Source: an uncultured Oscillospiraceae bacterium (lineage in GTDB: Bacteria > Bacillota > Clostridia > Oscillospirales > Oscillospiraceae). Taken from it: DNA of 8,947 nucleotides. This document shows positions 5,200 through 8,947 of this stretch, piece after piece. The DNA lies in contig CAJUKH010000024.1 in the NCBI GenBank assembly GCA_910587345.1, forward strand, positions 1 through 8,947, written 5' to 3'. Position 1 is the stretch's first letter. Every line of letters starts with the position of its first letter. The translations under genes and the position numbers were made by a program. The notes beneath the pieces are model-generated. The model had not been told where the DNA came from. It made no database searches and worked only from the letters and a program-made list of their open reading frames with translations.

Positions 5200-6064
5200 C
5201 GTTTCCCTCCAAAAATTTCTTCATCTCCGCAAGACTGCGGGATGCTTCATCCTTGCGCCAGGACCCGCCGGCGAACTCCATGGGATACATTTTCGAGAGC
5301 CGGTCATAAATCCTGGCGTACCGGGTGCCGTTGGGCTCCCGTATCTCCTCAATGGTCATGTTCGTGGTAATGATGAGGGGCCGCTTGGCTCGATACCTGC
5401 TGTCAATGATGTTATAGACGTGCTCCTGGGCAAACTCAGTATCCCTCTCAGCTCCCAGGTCATCGATGATGAGCAGCTTCGCCCGGTTCAATCTGGAGAT
5501 CAGGAGCTCATTGTCGTTACCGAAGGTCTGCATGGAGCTCAGCAGCTTGATGAACGATGTCATCACTACCGAAGTACCACGGGACAGAAGGTAATTAGCA
5601 ATACAGGCCGCCGCAAAGGTCTTCCCGGTCCCAACATCCCCATAGAAGATGAGCCCCTGGTTTTTCTTCATCATCACATCAAAGTTTTCCGCATACCGGC
5701 GGCACAGCTTCAGGTTGTAGGAGTTGGCTTTATCCTCCCGGAAATTCTGGAACGTAGCCTCCTCGAAGCGGGGGCTCATCAGGCTCTCCTTCCTGAGACG
5801 CTCGACGACCTCCATATCCTTCTTCTTGCGCTCCAGCTCTTCCTCGGCCTCAACCGCTTTCCTGCGGCACTCACACATGGAGGGGAAGCGAGCCGTGTTG
5901 CCTTTGCCCAAGCCTTCCGGCAGGTGGACCTCACATTCTTTTCGGGTATGACACTTCCCGCAGCACAGGAAGCCATCATCGTCGTAGTAGTCGCCCTCCA
6001 CCGGGGCGTTTTCCGCCGCTACCCTATGTACGATGGGAGCCAACAGGTTGCTAAGCCTCTCCAC
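5192..6064 (-). CDS. dnaC: DnaC-like AAA+ helicase loader with N-terminal Cys cluster
   Basis: This protein should load the host replicative helicase DnaB at the phage origin. It has Walker A GDVGTGKT (142-149), Walker B LLIIDDLGAE (197-206), a sensor-I TTN (233-235) and an arginine-finger region RIYDRL (251-256), all typical of DnaC/IstB ATPases. IstB is excluded because no transposase IstA is present. The N-terminus (about 34-66) holds Cys35-x2-Cys38, Cys44, Cys64 and Cys66, likely a zinc site, followed by a charged helix (69-93). The start is GTG at 6064, 10 nt after GGAGG; it overlaps the initiator gene by 14 bp. No phage helicase is seen in the window, which agrees with use of host DnaB. 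Confidence 0.92.
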   Translation of the reverse strand: MERLSNLLAPIVHRVAAENAPVEGDYYDDDGFLCCGKCHTRKECEVHLPEGLGKGNTARFPSMCECRRKAVEAEEELERKKKDMEVVERLRKESLMSPRFEEATFQNFREDKANSYNLKLCRRYAENFDVMMKKNQGLIFYGDVGTGKTFAAACIANYLLSRGTSVVMTSFIKLLSSMQTFGNDNELLISRLNRAKLLIIDDLGAERDTEFAQEHVYNIIDSRYRAKRPLIITTNMTIEEIREPNGTRYARIYDRLSKMYPMEFAGGSWRKDEASRSLAEMKKFLEGNDG

Positions 6065-6860
6065 GTCTGAAATTCCTCCATTCTTCTGGTACGATGGAAC
6101 CTTCCTGACCAGATTCCGAATGACTGGACGTTTTCGGCCTGATAATGCCAGGAGATTCCTCCTTGATGCGCTTGACCACCCAGTTCAAAATAGCCAGATA
6201 GTCGCTCTTGTACGGCTTGCCTGTGGAACCCTTGTAGTTGTTCAGGATTTCAACCATACGCTTGGCCGCCTCTTCGCCATACTCGCCGATGAGCTTACCG
6301 TACTCCTCCTCCGTCATGCTGACGAAATCGGCGTATTTCTTCTTATCCGGTTTCGCCTTCGACGACTTCTTGGGTTTCTCCTTGGGCTCTTCGGCCTGTT
6401 CCTCCTCAGCGGGCGGGAGCGGAGCAGGTGGAGACGGTGCCGGTGAGGACGGCGGGGGGAGCCCAGCCGCTTCCTTCTCCGCTTCCCTGGCCCGGCGCTT
6501 CCTGGCCGTATCCTTCTCCCTCTTGTCGATGAAGCGGTAGTACATCTCCTGCCATTCATCCCAATCGTGAAGATACAGGTGGCCGTCGAGCTCATCTATC
6601 CAGCCGGACTCAACCATGCTGTCAACCACCTTGGACGGCTTCACACCGTCCGAGAGCCCGGAGCCGGCGGAAATGACATCAGCTATGTCCCGCCTGTCTG
6701 CCTCCAGGATCATGCCGTTCCTTTCGGCGTTATCAACCCCCCAGGCCCATACGGAGAAGAGCGTACCGGCGGCCTCATTTCTGGAGAGCCCGGATGACCG
6801 CATGAACTTTCGGAGCTTCGGGTGCGTCAGGAGCTCCCGGTACATACTTATCCACACCAT
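6051..6860 (-). CDS. Phage replication initiator, winged-helix N-terminus (DnaD-like)
   Basis: This is the probable origin-binding or primosome protein. Residues 1-105 look like a winged-helix replisome-organiser domain: WISMYRELLTHPKLRKF, a LSRNEAAGTLFSVWAWG helix, VVDSMVESGWID and LYLHDWDEWQ. A basic helix follows (112-130). Residues 133-175 are a Pro/Ala/Glu/Lys linker of low complexity. Residues 182-232 match the C-terminal module of DnaD-like phage proteins (EEYGKLIGEYGEEAAKRM, LNNYKGSTGKPYKSDY, ILNWVVKR). ATG 6860 is chosen because AGGTGA stands 5 nt upstream; GTG 6869 lies inside that site. It directly precedes the helicase loader, the usual initiator-loader order. Family is convincing; direct origin binding is inferred. 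Confidence 0.87.
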   Translation of the reverse strand: MVWISMYRELLTHPKLRKFMRSSGLSRNEAAGTLFSVWAWGVDNAERNGMILEADRRDIADVISAGSGLSDGVKPSKVVDSMVESGWIDELDGHLYLHDWDEWQEMYYRFIDKREKDTARKRRAREAEKEAAGLPPPSSPAPSPPAPLPPAEEEQAEEPKEKPKKSSKAKPDKKKYADFVSMTEEEYGKLIGEYGEEAAKRMVEILNNYKGSTGKPYKSDYLAILNWVVKRIKEESPGIIRPKTSSHSESGQEGSIVPEEWRNFRRGEA

Positions 6861-6879
6861 TCGTATCACCTGCCTTTAC

Positions 6880-6902
6880 GGGGGGCGGAGGACCCGCCCC
6901 CC
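6880..6902. repeat. GC-rich perfect hairpin between recT and the initiator gene
   Basis: GGGGGGCGG at 6880-6888 pairs perfectly with CCGCCCCCC at 6894-6902 around a 5-nt loop, on either strand. No T-run follows on the minus strand, where GTAAAGG and the next ribosome site come instead, nor on the plus strand. It is therefore not a normal intrinsic terminator. It fills the largest gap inside the operon (51 bp) and ends about 10 nt before the initiator's ribosome site. It could protect the recT mRNA end, lower translation of the initiator, or pause polymerase. Its effect is inferred. Confidence 0.7.
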
Positions 6903-6911
6903 CTGAGTTGT

Positions 6912-7808
6912 TCACTGGTCCTGGCCGGAGCCGGGGCCTTCCTCGCCACCGGGGGCGTCCTCCGAGAGGTTCTCGATGGTCTCCTTGAGCCGGTCCATGA
7001 CCTGGTTGTAGACGCTGGTGGTCATACCCTTGGTGCTGTTCATACCGAACTCGCTGATGATGCTCCTGACCACATCGTTGACAACATCGGCATCGAAGTG
7101 GTTGCGGGCCAGCTCGAACAGGGCCTCACGCTGCTTGACAGAGATAACGGGGTCTTCCGGGGGAGGTTCCGGCGCAGGGGCGTCCCCGTCCTCCACCACG
7201 GTGTACTCCGCCGGGATTGCCCCGGACGCCAGCATCTCGTCCTCAGAGTACAGGCCCTCGTAGTCATTCGGGAAGGCATCCCGCAAACACTGGCTGACGG
7301 CGACCTTCTCAATCATGGTGGCGGGCTTAACCTTCCAGTTGGCTTGGCCGCTGCTGTACTCCTCCAGGGCCACCTCCCGGTAGAACTCCTCATCGACATC
7401 GGACCCGGCCCTCCGGCGGAACACCCGGCACCAGCCGCCGATGAGGGTCTCGTTCAGGACCTTATACAGGCAACACCCTTCCTTCTGGATGACCTTGCCG
7501 TCCCGGACGATGACGATGCCGCTCTTCTTGCCCCGGTACTCCGGGTTGCGGTCCGCCCGGCGGAGGTAGGCGTGTTTGCCCACGACAATCTGGGCGGGCT
7601 TGGTGTTGTCATACTTGATGAGGTACACCTCGCCGTTCTCCAGGGGGTCCAGGCGCTTGGCCTGACAGGTGCGGAGGAACAGGGCCACCTCCTGCGGCGT
7701 GATGTTGCCGTTGCCCCTGGCGCAATACTTGATAACGGTATCCGCATCCAATTCGACCTGGATGCCGGAGATGGACTGATACTCCACCTTCCTGAGCTCA
7801 TTGGACAT
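6912..7808 (-). CDS. recT: RecT/Bet family single-strand annealing protein
   Basis: This protein anneals complementary single strands, working with the nuclease two genes upstream in phage recombination. The core (about residues 28-192) follows the Bet/RecT pattern: NITPQEVALFLRTCQAKRLDP, EVYLIKYDN, PAQIVVGKHAYLRRADRNPEYRG, a GGWCRVFRR segment, ANWKVKPATMIEKVAV and CLRDAFPNDYEGLYSEDEM. A linker with AEYTVVED (200-207) and a Pro/Glu stretch leads to a helical C-terminal domain (about 224-281) and an acidic tail. The start at 7808 is chosen because AGGAGG is 8 nt upstream. ATG 7814, which overlaps the previous stop by ATGA, is only 2 nt from that site. Total length is 298 aa. Confidence 0.93.
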   Translation of the reverse strand: MSNELRKVEYQSISGIQVELDADTVIKYCARGNGNITPQEVALFLRTCQAKRLDPLENGEVYLIKYDNTKPAQIVVGKHAYLRRADRNPEYRGKKSGIVIVRDGKVIQKEGCCLYKVLNETLIGGWCRVFRRRAGSDVDEEFYREVALEEYSSGQANWKVKPATMIEKVAVSQCLRDAFPNDYEGLYSEDEMLASGAIPAEYTVVEDGDAPAPEPPPEDPVISVKQREALFELARNHFDADVVNDVVRSIISEFGMNSTKGMTTSVYNQVMDRLKETIENLSEDAPGGEEGPGSGQDQ

Positions 7809-7810
7809 TT

Positions 7811-8527
7811 TCATGACCTCCTAACGCTCATTCTCACGGTTTCCTTGTAGGTGACGCCGGGGATTTTGATGGTGCCCTTGCTGGCCCGGACGAGGCGCAT
7901 GATGGCCCCGGAGTCCACAGGCCGGATAACGGTTCCAGCGACATCCACAGGGACCTTGGCCTCGTCGATGCTGACGAGCTCCCAATCCCTGCTGGAGCTG
8001 ACACCCCTGACCTTCTTAGCCGGGGACGTGGGAACGGCGACGGTGGCGCTGTCGATGATTTCCGCCTCTTCCATGGCGGCGGCGGCTTCCTCCACCCTGC
8101 CCTGGTTCTCCAGCTCGATTGCCTCGGCCATACGACGGTCGGCCTCCTCCTTGGCCGCCCGCCGGGCCCGTTCCTCCGCCTCCCTGCGCTTACGCTCCTG
8201 TTCGGCGAGGTATCCGCCCGCAGCCTTCTTGATGACGGCCTCAGCCCTGGTCAGGGGCTCCAGCATCATCTTCTCCCGGTCACAGACCTCCTTGTGGGCC
8301 TTGTGAGCGGCGTCCTTGATGGGCTTGAAGAAATCCTTGACCTTGCCTGCCTGATCCTTCAGCACCTTCAGGAACTCAGCGGCGTCCTGGTACTCCTCAT
8401 CGTTCGTGACCACCAGGGAATCCGCCCGCACCTCCAGGTCGATGGTCTGCGTCTTCAGGGCGTTCTCGTCGATGGCCGTCGGGTTCTCGATGACGGACAT
8501 CACGGTCTCGTTGACGTTTTCTGCCAT
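7811..8527 (-). CDS. Conserved phage protein with coiled coil, between nuclease and RecT
   Basis: No named family is certain, though similar proteins are found beside RecT in other phages of Firmicutes and Proteobacteria. Residues 45-106 look helical (DAAEFLKVLKDQAGKVKDFFKPIKDAAHKAHK and on), and residues 107-157 form a highly charged Arg/Glu/Ala coiled coil. The C-terminal domain (about 172-238) has VRGVSSSRDWELVSID, then VDSGAIMRLVRASKGTIKIPGV, a small alpha/beta layout. The ATG at 8527 has AGGAGG 7 nt upstream; GTG 8533 overlaps that site and is rejected. The gene lies 11 bp after the nuclease stop. Its last two Arg codons (AGG AGG) form the recT ribosome site. An accessory role in recombination is inferred from position. 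Confidence 0.85.
   Translation of the reverse strand: MAENVNETVMSVIENPTAIDENALKTQTIDLEVRADSLVVTNDEEYQDAAEFLKVLKDQAGKVKDFFKPIKDAAHKAHKEVCDREKMMLEPLTRAEAVIKKAAGGYLAEQERKRREAEERARRAAKEEADRRMAEAIELENQGRVEEAAAAMEEAEIIDSATVAVPTSPAKKVRGVSSSRDWELVSIDEAKVPVDVAGTVIRPVDSGAIMRLVRASKGTIKIPGVTYKETVRMSVRRS
7817..7822 (-). promoter_or_regulatory. recT ribosome binding site inside the upstream coding sequence
   Basis: AGGAGG is read as the two Arg codons before the final Ser of the upstream protein. It sits 8 nt from ATG 7808 and 2 nt from ATG 7814, which favours 7808 as the recT start. Upstream translation would run over the site, coupling the two genes. Confidence 0.75.
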
Positions 8528-8538
8528 ATTCACTCCTC

Positions 8539-8947
8539 CTACTTATTGCTGTACTTTGCGATGAAACCGGACACATTCAGCAGAGAGGTAAACACCCTCC
8601 AGCACTCCGCCCTCGGGGGAAAATCGGTGTGCCGCCGGTAGGTGCCATCCTTCTTAAGCTGGATGATGACCCGGTTCTGGTACTTGACCCCGTGGCTCTC
8701 CTGAGCCCGGTCATATGCTTCGAGCTGCACACCGCAGAGCATGGGCGAGTACGACGCCGTGGTCTTGAAATCGGCCAGGGTATCCACACCTTTCTCAGCG
8801 CAGCTCATGTCTACCGTCCCGGCATACAGCAGGGACCGGTTGTACGTCCTGGTCTCGGTGGCGTAGGGTTTCACCTCAAAATCCTTGACCCAGGCCCGGA
8901 ACGCCTCGAAATACCCCTCAAACTCCGGCTCGATGTCAATAACGCCG
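8539..8947 (-). CDS. PD-(D/E)XK nuclease, RecB/Cas4-like (partial, N-terminus outside window)
   Basis: The reading frame stays open to the right edge of the window (GVIDIEPEFEGYFEAFRAW and on), so only the C-terminal 135 residues or so are present. The order of motifs matches a RecB-type exonuclease: a TETR segment near 8851-8862, GTVD ending near 8809, DFKTT with its Asp at 8770-8772, and QLEAY starting at 8727. The Asp residues and Lys bind metal and catalyse phosphodiester cleavage; the Gln-x3-Tyr motif is typical of this branch. With RecT nearby, it would be the 5'-3' exonuclease that makes single-stranded ends for annealing. GTG 8874 is not the true start, because the conserved region extends upstream of it. 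The stop is TAG at 8539-8541. Confidence 0.85.
   Translation of the reverse strand, partial: GVIDIEPEFEGYFEAFRAWVKDFEVKPYATETRTYNRSLLYAGTVDMSCAEKGVDTLADFKTTASYSPMLCGVQLEAYDRAQESHGVKYQNRVIIQLKKDGTYRRHTDFPPRAECWRVFTSLLNVSGFIAKYSNK

Noticed and set aside
5192..6064. IstB transposition ATPase, hence an IS21-like element
   Set aside because: No IstA transposase or terminal repeats, and the gene directly follows a phage initiator, so a DnaC-like loader is the better reading.
1..8947. tRNA genes, rRNA, CRISPR arrays, insertion sequences, attachment sites, riboswitches
   Set aside because: No cloverleaf, no regularly spaced repeats, no transposase or integrase and no leader long enough for a riboswitch were seen on either strand.

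Overview
This window is the early (replication, recombination and accessory) region of a double-stranded DNA phage or prophage. The host is most likely a high-GC member of the Clostridia, such as a gut Oscillospiraceae. The evidence is the set of protein families (RecT/Bet annealase with a RecB-type nuclease, DnaD-like initiator, DnaC-like loader, RusA, MazG-like, DUF5131, MazF), strong AGGAGG-type ribosome sites, and GC-rich codon use. No tool was run, so the host is an inference.

All sixteen genes lie on the minus strand and read from the right edge to the left edge as one tightly packed operon. Gaps are at most about 50 bp and many neighbours overlap by ATGA. No stretch of 300 bp lacks a gene. 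No minus-strand promoter or intrinsic terminator was found, so the operon probably starts right of the window and continues past its left edge, where a ribosome site for one more gene sits at 6-13.

Layout in transcription order. (1) 8947-6912, recombination module: PD-(D/E)XK nuclease (cut by the window edge), a coiled-coil protein of unknown function, and the RecT/Bet annealase. (2) 6860-4584, replication module: winged-helix initiator, DnaC-like AAA+ helicase loader, a 63-aa unknown protein, and RusA resolvase. Together these would open the origin, load the host DnaB helicase, anneal and resolve DNA. (3) 4587-2720: a small zinc-binding protein, a 295-aa protein with a possible sliding-clamp peptide, and a DUF5131 (Gp37/Gp68) protein with a radical-SAM-like CX3CX2C motif. 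(4) 2706-1859: a visibly AT-richer pair, a 101-aa unknown and an MT-A70 adenine methyltransferase, that looks like a later insertion. (5) 1834-96: an HD phosphohydrolase, a MazG-like NTP pyrophosphohydrolase with an AT-rich N-terminal extension, a 110-aa unknown, and a MazF/PemK toxin without a recognisable antitoxin.

The most unusual element is in the 95 bp after mazF. On the PLUS strand, against the whole operon, there is a near-consensus extended -10 promoter (TTGACT, 16 bp, tgcTACAAT) followed almost at once by a strong intrinsic terminator: a 15-position stem, a cUUCGg tetraloop and five T residues. Together they predict a roughly 50-nt RNA antisense to the mRNA just downstream of mazF, comparable in layout to the OOP RNA of phage lambda.
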